Origin: Bacteroidales bacterium
Lineage (GTDB): Bacteria > Bacteroidota > Bacteroidia > Bacteroidales > UBA1402
Length of the DNA: 64,000 nucleotides
NCBI GenBank assembly: GCA_017468435.1
Contig: JAFUIP010000009.1
Location: 36,423 to 100,422 of the forward strand
Direction: 5' to 3'
The first letter of the stretch is position 1. Each line of letters starts with the position of its first letter. The position numbers were made by a program, and so were the translations under genes. Shown here in pieces: positions 34,666-43,929 of the stretch. The notes under the pieces are model-generated. The model worked only from the letters and a program-made list of their open reading frames with translations. It made no database searches and was not told the DNA's origin.

Positions 34666-36729
34666 ATGGAAAAACGCAGATATATATATGGTTTTCGTCG
34701 CTTACTTGGCGCACTGATGCTGCTTATGCCAAGTTTTGTGATGCTTGCCGATACAACAGCGAGCCTGTTGCCTGCGGAAAAGGATTCCTTGCATTTACAC
34801 TTGAAAGATATTGAGATTGTCGAAAACTTCAGCATACGGGAAGTGCGCAGTGCCGCGCCGGCTCAGCGTTTGGGCAAGGCCGAGTTGGAGGCGCTGAACG
34901 TGAAGAACTTGTCGGATGCGGTGAAGCATTTTGCCGGCGTGGTGGTGAAGGACTACGGCGGCGTGGGAGGATTGAAGACAGTGTCCATCCGAAGTCTGGG
35001 CGCACAGCACACGGGCGTGAGTTACGATGGCATCAGCCTGAGCGATACGCAAAGCGGACAGATCGATATCAGCCGTTTTTCTTTGGATAATGTGGAGGCG
35101 CTGCATTTGGCGAACGGCCAAAGCGAGCAGATTTTTTGCACGGCGCGGCAGATGGCGTCGGCCGGCTTGTTGGACATTCAGACAAAAGCTCCAAACTTCG
35201 AAGCCGGCCGACGGCATCGCGCCGAGCTTTCGCTCGGCGCCGGCTCCTTCGGCCTCCTCAATCCAGCCTTCCGTTGGGAGCAGCAACTCTCGGAGCGCTA
35301 CGCCTTCAGCCTGAACGGCGAATACACCTACACGCATGGCCGCTACCCTTACACCTTGGCCTACGGAGCCGCCGGCGACAGCATCGCACACAAACGCAGA
35401 AGCAACAGCCAAGTGAGCAGCGGCCGATTGGAGGCCGAAGTCTATGCCCGCCCCGGCAAAAACGACGAATGGCGCACCAAATTTTACTATTACCAATCGT
35501 ATCGGGAACTGCCCAACGCCACCACCTTCTACAACGATCACCAGGAAGCCGACCTGAGCGACCGGCAAGCTTTCGTGCAATCGAAGTACAGCAAAGACAT
35601 CAACGAAACCTGGGCGCTCAAGGCGGCCTTGAAATATCAGAATAATTACCAGCGATACAAAGACGAAGCCTCATTGGCCACCGAATTAGGCCACAAGGAA
35701 TACATCTATCGTCAGCAAGAATGGTACGGCAACCTTTCCCTGCTCTGTCGCCTGATGCCCCAATGGTCGATTGCCCTGAACAACGATGCCGCCATCAACA
35801 GCATGCAGGCCGAAGGCCTGCCCGGCTTTGCCGAACCCGTCCGCTACAGCCTACTATCGGCCATCGCGAGCAAATACCAGAACAACTTCCTCACGGCCAA
35901 TGCATCCCTCCTGGGCCAGTGGGTGAAAGAAAAGGTACAACATGGCCAGGCCGCGCAAGATTTCAAGCAATTGTCGCCTTATGCTTCAATTTCCGTAAAG
36001 CCCTGGAACGAAGAGTTTTATCTGCGAGCTTTCTTCAAAAACAGTTTCCGTCTGCCCAGCTTCAACGACCTGTATTACGGCAGCGTGGGCAACACCGACC
36101 TGAAACCCGAAAAGGCTTGGCAATACAATGTCGGACTCACTTGGGCCAAACATTTTTCAGACTGGATGCCAAGCACCTACCTCACGCTTGATGCCTATTA
36201 CAACCGCATCGAAGACAAAATCGTGGCCATTCCCACCAAGAACCTCTTCGTCTGGTCCATGATGAATCTGGGACGGGTCGATATTCACGGCCTTGACGCC
36301 GCTTTCAGCACGACTTTTGTGCCTGCCGCAGGCTATCGCATCGACATGTCGGCCAATTACACCTTCCAACAAGCGCTCGACCGCACCCAGAAAGAAGGCC
36401 TTTACGGAAAGGTTTATGGACATCAAATTGCTTATACGCCAAGACATTCCGGCAGCGGGCAACTCAGTCTGAGCACGCCTTTCGGCCAATTGTCTTATGC
36501 GCTCATCGTCTCGGGCGACCGCTATGTGTTAGGGCAAAACATCGAGGCCAACCGTTTGGAAGGCTACAGCGACCACAGTATTTCTTACATGAAACAAATC
36601 CCTTGGAAGCATTGCCAAAGCCGCCTCAAATTGGAAGTTTTGAACCTGCTGAATCAGAATTATGCCGTCATCAAGTATTTTCCCATGCCGGGACGCTCAT
36701 TTAGGATGAGTTACCAAATCAGTTTGTAA
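34666..36729 (+). CDS. btuB: TonB-dependent receptor, BtuB candidate
   Basis: 687 residues: signal region to about 30, plug domain about 45-165 (IRSLGAQHTGVSYDGISLSD, a conserved plug motif), then a 22-stranded barrel with an aromatic end (PGRSFRMSYQISL). No SusC-like N-terminal extension and no SusD nearby, so it is a small-ligand receptor. The next gene is a beta-propeller lipoprotein of the type that forms the BtuG cap in Bacteroides B12 transport, which makes cobalamin the best guess; siderophore or heme are alternatives. No cobalamin riboswitch could be seen in the leader or the 31-base gap upstream. Confidence 0.72.
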   Translation: MEKRRYIYGFRRLLGALMLLMPSFVMLADTTASLLPAEKDSLHLHLKDIEIVENFSIREVRSAAPAQRLGKAELEALNVKNLSDAVKHFAGVVVKDYGGVGGLKTVSIRSLGAQHTGVSYDGISLSDTQSGQIDISRFSLDNVEALHLANGQSEQIFCTARQMASAGLLDIQTKAPNFEAGRRHRAELSLGAGSFGLLNPAFRWEQQLSERYAFSLNGEYTYTHGRYPYTLAYGAAGDSIAHKRRSNSQVSSGRLEAEVYARPGKNDEWRTKFYYYQSYRELPNATTFYNDHQEADLSDRQAFVQSKYSKDINETWALKAALKYQNNYQRYKDEASLATELGHKEYIYRQQEWYGNLSLLCRLMPQWSIALNNDAAINSMQAEGLPGFAEPVRYSLLSAIASKYQNNFLTANASLLGQWVKEKVQHGQAAQDFKQLSPYASISVKPWNEEFYLRAFFKNSFRLPSFNDLYYGSVGNTDLKPEKAWQYNVGLTWAKHFSDWMPSTYLTLDAYYNRIEDKIVAIPTKNLFVWSMMNLGRVDIHGLDAAFSTTFVPAAGYRIDMSANYTFQQALDRTQKEGLYGKVYGHQIAYTPRHSGSGQLSLSTPFGQLSYALIVSGDRYVLGQNIEANRLEGYSDHSISYMKQIPWKHCQSRLKLEVLNLLNQNYAVIKYFPMPGRSFRMSYQISL

Positions 36730-36742
36730 AACATCACGAATT

Positions 36743-37846
36743 ATGAAGAAATCTACACATATCGTCTTAGGAATCATATTATTACACTTGTTTTCCGCTT
36801 GCGAATTAATAAACCAAGGTGGCAAGGAACAAGAAGAATGGCCGCAGAGCGATTATCCTCTCTACGTGCTTTGTGAAGGGCTTTTCAATCTGAACAACGG
36901 CACGCTGGCCTATTGGGACGGACTGGACGAACCCGAGAAAGATTGGTTCCGCCAAAAGAACGGACGCGGACTGGGCGACACGCCGAACGACATCAAGGCT
37001 TACGGCAACAAATTGTATCTGGTGATAAATGTTTCCTCGCAAGTGGAAGTGGTAGATGCAAAAAGCGGCAAATCGCTGAAACAGATTCCATTATTCACGG
37101 AAGATGGTGGCGGAAAGGAAAACGGTCGCGCAAGACAGCCCCGTTACATTGCTTTTCATCAAGACAAGGCTTACATTTCTTGCTACGACGGCACAGTGGC
37201 CAGGCTCGATACTGCCTCGCTTTGCATTGATGGCCATCTGAAAGTGGGACGTCATCCGGAAGGATTGGCCGTAGCAAAGGGAAAACTGTATGTAGCCAAC
37301 TCCGGCGGTTTAGACAATCCGAATTACGATAAAACCTTGTCTGTCATCGACTTGGAAAGCTTCACCGAAATCAAGCGCATAGAAGTGGCTATCAATCCGT
37401 ATAAGGTGTATGCCGATAGTCAAGGAGATATTTACGTGAATTCGCGTGGCGATTACAATGCCGAGGATTATCTCTTGCAAAGAATTGATACAGACGCTGA
37501 TACGCTCGCAAAGACCTTTCACGACCTGCAAGTGCTCAATTTCACCATTCAGGGCAATACGGCTTATCTCTACGATTTCGATTTTAGCAGCAAGTATTCC
37601 AAAATTTTTGTCATGGATATGGAAAAGGACGAAATTATCCGCGAAAATTTCATCACCGACGGCAGCATCATCAATACGCCTTACGGACTTTCGTTGAATC
37701 CTTTCAATGGAGATGTGTTTATCGCTGATGCCTACGATTACTTACAAACAGGCGATATTCTTTGCTTTTCCCCGGAAGGTGAGCTTAAATATCGCCTGAA
37801 AGATATAGGATTGAATCCTAATGCTGTCGTGGTCGTCGATCCTTAA
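36743..37846 (+). CDS. Surface beta-propeller lipoprotein, BtuG-like candidate
   Basis: 367 residues. Lipobox LHLFSAC directs lipidation at Cys20. The rest is a seven-bladed propeller of the YncE/DUF5074 type: NGTLAYWDG, NVSSQVEVVDAKSGK, KAYISCYDGTVARLDT, GKLYVANSG, TLSVIDLESFTEIKRI, GDVFIADAYDY. In Bacteroides, BtuG is such a propeller, sits on the cell surface and binds B12 with very high affinity while capping BtuB. Position 13 bases after the receptor gene fits that pair. The gene ends 7 bases from the convergent PL9 gene with no terminator between. Confidence 0.65.
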   Translation: MKKSTHIVLGIILLHLFSACELINQGGKEQEEWPQSDYPLYVLCEGLFNLNNGTLAYWDGLDEPEKDWFRQKNGRGLGDTPNDIKAYGNKLYLVINVSSQVEVVDAKSGKSLKQIPLFTEDGGGKENGRARQPRYIAFHQDKAYISCYDGTVARLDTASLCIDGHLKVGRHPEGLAVAKGKLYVANSGGLDNPNYDKTLSVIDLESFTEIKRIEVAINPYKVYADSQGDIYVNSRGDYNAEDYLLQRIDTDADTLAKTFHDLQVLNFTIQGNTAYLYDFDFSSKYSKIFVMDMEKDEIIRENFITDGSIINTPYGLSLNPFNGDVFIADAYDYLQTGDILCFSPEGELKYRLKDIGLNPNAVVVVDP

Positions 37847-37853
37847 ATGAGGG

Positions 37854-40625
37854 TCAATCCTTAAACATTTTGATGCCGGCCACCCTGCCATCGGCCATCT
37901 GCACTTTTACCAAATACATGCCCGAAGGAAGATCTTGCAAGGGAAGCACTTGCGAGCGGGTGCTCTGTGCTACGCAGCGTCCGTCGAGCGAGTAAGCGCG
38001 CAGGCTCGACACTTCGCCATAGACAATGAGGGCAGTGGAAGTGCTGTACCATGAAAGCCGGCTCGGCTGAACCATGGGAAGCGCATCGGGCTGTTCTTCG
38101 CTCACGAAGACGGGCTCGCCTACCGGCTCGCCCTGCGCATCTTCCGTCTCATACACCAATTCGGCATGCGTAGCCATGTACAAGTCCTTGATATTGAAGG
38201 TGCCGCCATCGCTTCTGCTGTTGATAAGGTTCACCACCGTGGGCTTATTCGACACTATGGCCGGAATCATTTCGCAAAGATTATACTCGTGAGAACCTTT
38301 CGAAATACTTTTGCTGTCGCCAGAAGTCCAAGTGTTTTCCGTGCCCGTTTCGCCGTATTTCACCGTCAACTGACGGCCACCGCTAATGTAGAAACGGAAA
38401 GACAAATCGGCCACGCCTTTGGGAAAGTTCAGTTGCAGGCAACCATCGCCCTTGCTCAAACGGAGCGCGCCCACGCTGCCACCGCCATCGGCAAAATCGC
38501 TCTCCAGATACGAAGCCTCGTTGAACGACAAATATGCGGCCAGACTATCGGGAATCGTAGCATCCTGGAAAGGATACCAATCGAGCAAAACCAGTCGCGG
38601 AGACTGCACGCGAACACAGCCTTCTGCCCGCTGACAACCGTCGCCGCCTATCGTGCGCAAGGCATAAGAAGCTGTAGAAGAAGGTTGTCCGTGAATGGTC
38701 AGGGTTTTAGCCAAGGTGTCGCATGTAGCTTTCAAGCCTTCGTCCAAACGACTCAAGGCAATGCCTTTGGCGCCTCCGCCCCAAGTATAGACAATGTGTT
38801 GCATGAAAGTTCCTTCGTTGATGGTCTGTTGGCTTTCTCCTGAAAGCAGGCTCAGCGTAGCCGCACGTTCTTCGGTCAATGTAACAGAAGCTTGCAGGCT
38901 CGCATTCACTTCGGCACCCAAAGTGCGGATGACAAACTGAGCAGAAACTGCCGGAACACCCTCAATGACAAGCATTTTCTTCTCTTCGTCTATGGCATAT
39001 TGCAAACCATCGGGCAAATTGTCAATGGTCAATCCGCTCACGTCTTCGCCACTGTATGCCACCTGCATGGGCTGAATGCTGTCGCCACGATACACGCGCT
39101 GATGCACAGATGTCAAAGCTTTCAGTTCGGCAAAATCAGGATCACCCAATTCGTAAGCGCCCAAATCGGGAGCCGCGCCCACATAAGGAATGCTGATGGG
39201 ATCCAGCGAAAGACCGTCTTCAATGGCCGTAGTCAAAGCATAATCGACAATGGGCAAGCCCTTATCCACAAAGATACTGCCTTCTTTTAAGCGACCGAAT
39301 CCGTTCTTGGGCAAAGTACCGTCGTCATTGCGCTTGACCATGAAATCTTCCACCGCCAATGAAATAAATTCCGCGCTATGGTCTTTGGTCTTATTCTTGA
39401 CGCCTTTATCATTTTTATTGCCTTCCTTTATCAGGTTGCAATCGTCAATCAGTATCCAGCTGTTATGATGCGCATCGGGCTCCACGTAACCTTCTTTATC
39501 TTCCGACAGAAACTCGTGATTCTTTTCTTCGGGCAAAAATCCGATATTGTTCACCAAGTGCATGGTGCCGTACTTAACCACGGTCGGGAAACGATAATTA
39601 TAGCCATTTTGAAAACTCAGATTATTGATGATATACATGCCTTCGTAAGCATTGTTTTGGTCGAAACCCTTGGCTGCTGAGGCAAAACTGATACAATTCC
39701 GCACTAAATGCGCGCCCACAGACTGGTCGAAAGCCGCACCGCCGGACGAGCCGCCACCGCCCAATTTAAAACCGTTTCCGTTGCCTCTCTCCACATTCGT
39801 AGAATCGTAGCCGGCCTTATAACTCCAGCAATGATCGATGACGATGGGATGATACACCATATACAAATCCCAGTTGTCGTCGGAATTGTTCCAAGCGCGA
39901 CAGCCGTGAAACTCAGTGCCCGGTCCGGGGAAAAGCTTACAGGCAAAACCATCGGCATCGCCGCCATCATCGCTTCCGCTAAAAGAGCGACTGTCGTAAT
40001 TGTTGTACGAATCGCAGTTAATCACCACATTATACTTGCAATACGAATAATTCGGATTGAATTCGGGCTGTCCGCTGATGGGGAAACTTTTGGTCTCTTC
40101 TATGCTGAAATCCTTGAACATCCCTATTTGCAAACCGGTGTCGTTATTGCCATAGAATACGCAGTTTTCCACGATGTTATAGCTTCCTTCCAACTTCATG
40201 CCGTTGTCGTTGGCATAGCGCATGGTGATGCCTTTGTAGTGCCAATAATTCGCCTCGTGATTGTGATAAATACAGCGCGACATCTTGAATTCGTTGGTCG
40301 ATTTGGAAGGAATGCGGCTGCCGTCGAGAATGGGCACTTCGGGCGCTTTGCCGGCTTCTTGATAGGCCCAGCAATAAATGCGAGCATCTTCGCGGGCGTT
40401 CTGTTTTGCCTTGACACGCACTGTGCTTTCCAACATATACACCCCGCCTCGGAGGAAAATCGTATCGGCGGGCGCCAACACATCTACCGCTTTTTGCAAA
40501 GTGGCGAAAGGTTGTTCCAATGTACCGGGCGCCTCATCGTTTCCTTGGGGCGACACAAAATATGTACGGGCTTGCAGGCTCAAAGCCATGCCGGCAGCCA
40601 GCAGACAAAACAAAAACTTTTTCAT
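37854..40625 (-). CDS. PL9 pectate lyase with C-terminal type IX secretion tail
   Basis: 923 residues with signal peptide (MKKFLFCLLAAGMALSLQA). The PL9 helix occupies about 20-490: FVSPQGNDEAPGT at the start, a calcium-binding cluster SDDGGDADGF (218-227) and the catalytic Lys230 in FACKL, followed by GCRAWNNSDDNWDLY. PL9 enzymes cleave polygalacturonate or the RG-I backbone by beta-elimination. Residues about 500-800 are beta-sandwich repeats of unclear type, and the last 70 or so (YSLDGRCVAQ ... PSGMYLVKVQMADGRVAG) match a type A sorting domain for the type IX secretion system. It follows the esterase gene by 15 bases. Confidence 0.88.
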   Translation of the reverse strand: MKKFLFCLLAAGMALSLQARTYFVSPQGNDEAPGTLEQPFATLQKAVDVLAPADTIFLRGGVYMLESTVRVKAKQNAREDARIYCWAYQEAGKAPEVPILDGSRIPSKSTNEFKMSRCIYHNHEANYWHYKGITMRYANDNGMKLEGSYNIVENCVFYGNNDTGLQIGMFKDFSIEETKSFPISGQPEFNPNYSYCKYNVVINCDSYNNYDSRSFSGSDDGGDADGFACKLFPGPGTEFHGCRAWNNSDDNWDLYMVYHPIVIDHCWSYKAGYDSTNVERGNGNGFKLGGGGSSGGAAFDQSVGAHLVRNCISFASAAKGFDQNNAYEGMYIINNLSFQNGYNYRFPTVVKYGTMHLVNNIGFLPEEKNHEFLSEDKEGYVEPDAHHNSWILIDDCNLIKEGNKNDKGVKNKTKDHSAEFISLAVEDFMVKRNDDGTLPKNGFGRLKEGSIFVDKGLPIVDYALTTAIEDGLSLDPISIPYVGAAPDLGAYELGDPDFAELKALTSVHQRVYRGDSIQPMQVAYSGEDVSGLTIDNLPDGLQYAIDEEKKMLVIEGVPAVSAQFVIRTLGAEVNASLQASVTLTEERAATLSLLSGESQQTINEGTFMQHIVYTWGGGAKGIALSRLDEGLKATCDTLAKTLTIHGQPSSTASYALRTIGGDGCQRAEGCVRVQSPRLVLLDWYPFQDATIPDSLAAYLSFNEASYLESDFADGGGSVGALRLSKGDGCLQLNFPKGVADLSFRFYISGGRQLTVKYGETGTENTWTSGDSKSISKGSHEYNLCEMIPAIVSNKPTVVNLINSRSDGGTFNIKDLYMATHAELVYETEDAQGEPVGEPVFVSEEQPDALPMVQPSRLSWYSTSTALIVYGEVSSLRAYSLDGRCVAQSTRSQVLPLQDLPSGMYLVKVQMADGRVAGIKMFKD

Positions 40626-40640
40626 CTTCGTAAGGTTTAA

Positions 40641-41561
40641 TTACTTGATAAAATTCATTTCTCTGAGCCAATCTATGGCCAAGGGCGACCAATATTGCGT
40701 GGTACCAGGCTGAGGATCAAGTGAAATGCTGTGTTTACCCTGCGGAAAAATATGCAGAGAAACCGGACGCTTGTGCGCCTTCATGGCCGAATAGAAACGA
40801 ATGCTGTTCATAGGAGAAACAGCCGGGTCGTTGTCGGCGTGAAACATGATGGCAGGCGGCGTGTTTTCATCCACGCGATTGTCGTTGGAAAATTCTTTCA
40901 GCAACATAGCATCGGCATCTTTACCCAAAAGATTGTCGCGGCTGCCCTTGTGCGTGATGGAGGCATCTTCGAGCGAAATGACGGGCGACACCATGATCAT
41001 GAAATCGGGGCGATACGACAGTTCGTCCAGATGGTCGGTGATGGTGGAAACGTCCTCGTCGTGCGTGCCCACGGTCGATACCAAATGCGCACCGGCCGAA
41101 CTCCCCATGGCGCCCACCTTCGTGGGGTCGATGTGCCATTCTTGCGCGCGCGAGCGAATCAAGCGAAGCGCGCGCTGGGCATCTTGCAGCGGTGCCATCT
41201 CGCGTTGGTTCAAATCGGGAGAAATGGGCAGACGATGATACAACACGAAAGCATTGATTCCGTTGTCGTTGAACCACTTGGCCAGGTCGGTTCCGCTCAC
41301 CACGTAAGCCAGACGGGCATATCCGCCACCTGGCACGATAATCACGGCTGCACCGGTGTTTTTGTCGGCGGGCGCTGCAAAAAACTCCATCCAAGGCTTA
41401 GCCACCTGATACACACGTTCATTGGCGATGGAATCCTTCAATTCCATGCGACGACTGTTTGGCATTTTGCCATCTTCCCAAAGATAAATCTTTTCTTGCG
41501 CGGGCAAGAGCATCACATAAAGCAAGCTCATTGCAAAAAAAAGTAATTTCTTCATATTCAT
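40641..41561 (-). CDS. Secreted alpha/beta-hydrolase, carbohydrate esterase-like
   Basis: 306 residues with signal peptide (LLYVMLLPAQ). Oxyanion motif IIVPGGGYA, nucleophile Ser155 in GSSAG, acid Asp near IMFHADNDP, and base His in QGKHSISLD. This is the BD-FAE/acetyl esterase-like group. Placed between MATE exporter and PL9 genes in one unit, it probably removes acetyl groups from pectin so that the lyase can act. Ester specificity is not readable from sequence. ATG at 41555 (MKKLLFF) is an alternative start. Confidence 0.8.
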   Translation of the reverse strand: MNMKKLLFFAMSLLYVMLLPAQEKIYLWEDGKMPNSRRMELKDSIANERVYQVAKPWMEFFAAPADKNTGAAVIIVPGGGYARLAYVVSGTDLAKWFNDNGINAFVLYHRLPISPDLNQREMAPLQDAQRALRLIRSRAQEWHIDPTKVGAMGSSAGAHLVSTVGTHDEDVSTITDHLDELSYRPDFMIMVSPVISLEDASITHKGSRDNLLGKDADAMLLKEFSNDNRVDENTPPAIMFHADNDPAVSPMNSIRFYSAMKAHKRPVSLHIFPQGKHSISLDPQPGTTQYWSPLAIDWLREMNFIK

Positions 41562-41572
41562 CGTTTTATATA

Positions 41573-42973
41573 CTAATTTCGCAAATCTTTCGCTTCGGGG
41601 GCTTCCACGAACTTTTTAATTTTCAATGCAATGACTATAGCTGTCAGAATAGAAGCCAAGATATCGCCCGTGGGCAAAGCTGCCCAAACGCCCGAAAATC
41701 CGAAAATGCGCGGCAAAATAATCAGTCCCGGTATCAAAAATATCAACTGTCGGCTCAGACTCAAGAAGATAGACCAAGCGGCCTTGCCCACCGACTGAAA
41801 AAAGGTCGTGGTGACCATCTGGAAGCCCACAACGGGAAAACTTATCAAAATCGTTCGCAGACAAGTGGTAGACAGGCGAATCAAAGTCTCGTCGTTGGTA
41901 AAGAGCGACACGATGCCTCGCGGAAACAATTCACCAATCAGGAAACCGGCCGTGGTGACTGCCGTGGCCACCAGAAGCGTCAGTTTGTAGGCCTGCATCA
42001 TGCGGCTGTTGAGTTTAGCGCCAAAGTTGTAGCCCACAATGGGTTGCATACCTTGGTTCAGTCCAATCACCACCATCAGGAAAAGCATCACCACGCTGTT
42101 GCAGATACCGTAAGCCGCAATGGCCATATCTCCCTCTGCCCCACCATAATGCGCCAAACTGTTGTTGAGAATGATAACCATCAGACAGGTACATGCGTGC
42201 ATCAGAAAATTGGAGGAACCAATAGAAATGACGTCGCCTATCACTTTCAGTTTCAGACGAATATATCGCCACTCGAAACGAATGCTGTGACGCTTGTCGC
42301 AAAAGTGCATCATCACCCATACAAAGCCCGTCACTTGAGCGCCGGCCGTGGCCAAGGCTGCTCCACGAATGCCCCAATCGAAAACAAAAATAAAAATGGG
42401 CGCCAACACTAGGTTCACCAAAACTGTGATAAAGGTTGAAAGCATGGCCTTGCGCGGATATCCGGTTGCACGCATCACCGCATTGAATCCCAAGAAGTTA
42501 TGATTGAAAACATTGGCAATCAGTATCACTTGCATAAACTCTTTGGCATACGGCAGCACTTGCTCGCTGGCTCCGAAAAGTCGCAAGATAGGCTCCAGCC
42601 AAATAAGCCCGCATATACACACGGCCAAACCCACCAAGATATTGAGCAAAAGCGTTGTACCCAGCACTTGCTGTGCCTCATCACGTCGTTTTTGTCCCAA
42701 ACGAATGGAAACCAATGTCGATGAACCCACGCCCAGCATCGAGCCGAAAGCGGTGGTCAGGTTCATGATGGGCATGGCGATGCTCAAACCAGCGATGGCG
42801 TAGGGTCCCACGCCGTTTCCGATGAAAATTCTATCGACGATATTGTACAAAGACGAAGCCACCGTGGCCATAATGGCAGGCAGAGCATATTCGGCCAACA
42901 GCGATGCTATCGGCTGCGTCCCCAATCGGGCACTGCGAGAGGAATCCACCTTCGTTTTCACATCTGTCACCAT
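41573..42973 (-). CDS. MATE family multidrug/sodium efflux protein
   Basis: 466 residues from the ATG at 42973; a GTG seven codons earlier is possible. Twelve membrane helices in two MatE halves: NIVDRIFIGNGVG in the first, GLNQGMQPIVGYNFGAK at the start of the second, and FNAVMRATGYPRKAM between. It exports cationic compounds in exchange for sodium or protons. Its position at the head of a unit with an esterase and a pectate lyase is probably accidental, although export of plant phenolics is conceivable. Stop codon is 11 bases before the esterase start. Confidence 0.9.
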   Translation of the reverse strand: MVTDVKTKVDSSRSARLGTQPIASLLAEYALPAIMATVASSLYNIVDRIFIGNGVGPYAIAGLSIAMPIMNLTTAFGSMLGVGSSTLVSIRLGQKRRDEAQQVLGTTLLLNILVGLAVCICGLIWLEPILRLFGASEQVLPYAKEFMQVILIANVFNHNFLGFNAVMRATGYPRKAMLSTFITVLVNLVLAPIFIFVFDWGIRGAALATAGAQVTGFVWVMMHFCDKRHSIRFEWRYIRLKLKVIGDVISIGSSNFLMHACTCLMVIILNNSLAHYGGAEGDMAIAAYGICNSVVMLFLMVVIGLNQGMQPIVGYNFGAKLNSRMMQAYKLTLLVATAVTTAGFLIGELFPRGIVSLFTNDETLIRLSTTCLRTILISFPVVGFQMVTTTFFQSVGKAAWSIFLSLSRQLIFLIPGLIILPRIFGFSGVWAALPTGDILASILTAIVIALKIKKFVEAPEAKDLRN

Positions 42974-43035
42974 GTCTGTCACTACGTCCGCCACGATATT
43001 ATCTAATGAAGAACCTTCTTTTTCAACAAAACTTA

Positions 43036-43043
43036 CAAAAGTA
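43036..43043 (-). promoter_or_regulatory. -7 promoter element for MATE-esterase-PL9 unit
   Basis: Minus strand TACTTTTG, a TAnnTTTG element, 62 bases upstream of the ATG at 42973. It follows the terminator at 43091-43122, so the unit is separate from the lipoprotein gene upstream. Confidence 0.6.
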
Positions 43044-43090
43044 CAAATCCCCCGCCATTTAACAAAAGGAAAAAACTTCTGCGCAAAACA

Positions 43091-43122
43091 AAACCCCGAA
43101 AAGCATCTGGCTTTTGGGGTTT
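43091..43122 (-). terminator. Terminator after the lipocalin-like gene
   Basis: Fourteen-base arms with one mismatch (43091-43104 with 43109-43122), loop of four; T-rich tail on the minus strand. Stable, likely works in both directions. Confidence 0.8.
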
Positions 43123-43147
43123 GTATCGTTTTGTATCTTATGTGTTA

Positions 43148-43606
43148 TCAAATTTTCGTAAAATAATAAGTCGTTACATCTTCATACTTAATACCATCAT
43201 AAGAATATTCATCAACAAATTTTAACACCATAGAATTCTCACTGATTTCCTCTATCTGCATAGAACCGGCTTCTCCATCCTCATATTTCAGAATCAAGTT
43301 TTCTCCCATGATAATCCAAGATGAAATTTCGTCAAGATACGATTCACCATCTTCATAAATGATTTCACTACCTGTTCCATTATCTCGGAAATCAAAAGCA
43401 ATATACCAGGAGACACATTTCTCAGACTCTTCATAAACTAGTTTTCCGTTTTTATACTCTTGATATTCCACTTTTGTCGATTTCCATTTGCCAACAAGCA
43501 AATCTTCTTTCGTTGTACTGGTTTGTTCATTTTCTTTTTCACAAGAGTTCAATCCACACAACATGAGCATACAAAGGCTCAACATAAAAACAATACCTCG
43601 TTTCAT
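43148..43606 (-). CDS. Lipocalin-like lipoprotein
   Basis: 152 residues. Lipobox LCGLNSC with Cys22, then a Ser/Thr/Glu linker. Residues 37-152 (LLVGKWKSTKVEYQ, SWYIAFDFRDNGTGS, NLILKYEDGE, ISENSMVLKF) fit the small lipocalin-like domain common in Bacteroidales lipoproteins. AT-rich compared with its neighbours, suggesting a different origin. Single-gene unit; role unknown, probably binding of a hydrophobic ligand or an inhibitor-like function. Confidence 0.72.
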   Translation of the reverse strand: MKRGIVFMLSLCMLMLCGLNSCEKENEQTSTTKEDLLVGKWKSTKVEYQEYKNGKLVYEESEKCVSWYIAFDFRDNGTGSEIIYEDGESYLDEISSWIIMGENLILKYEDGEAGSMQIEEISENSMVLKFVDEYSYDGIKYEDVTTYYFTKI

Positions 43607-43694
43607 AAAAAATAACTAATTTTTGTGATTAATAAAAAAGCGTCATCTACCCTCTCGGAATAGCATATACACAGAAAGCGTGAGCTGGCCATCC

Positions 43695-43811
43695 GTCATA
43701 AAGGTACTACCACATACCCGCGACACAGATAAGCACAACCCACGCTAAAGCGCAGGCGTTTCGTGCCTATTATTCCCGTGTCTTGTAATGAAAGTGGTAG
43801 TTTCTTATGAC
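43695..43811. ncRNA. Candidate structured RNA (6S-like shape), 323-base gene-free gap
   Basis: The gap 43607-43929 has no gene. Within it, GTCATAA (43695-43701) pairs with 43805-43811, ACTACCAC (43706-43713) with 43794-43801, GACAC (43722-43726) with 43778-43782, and GCAC (43733-43736) with 43763-43766. This makes a long rod with a central bubble between the second and third stems. The shape recalls 6S RNA, and a flavobacterial/Bacteroidota 6S-type RNA is known, but I cannot confirm sequence identity. Strand is undecided: a T-run at about 43636-43641 favours minus. A further GAATAGC/GCTATTC pair flanks it at about 43658 and 43829. Confidence 0.45.
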
Positions 43812-43929
43812 AAGAATAATAGCAAAACGCTATTCATTATGTAATGTCAAACCGATAATCGGATGACTGCGCAAATGTCGGAAATTATTTCTATTTATCC
43901 AAACCTTAAGGCGCCACTCAAAAAGACTA

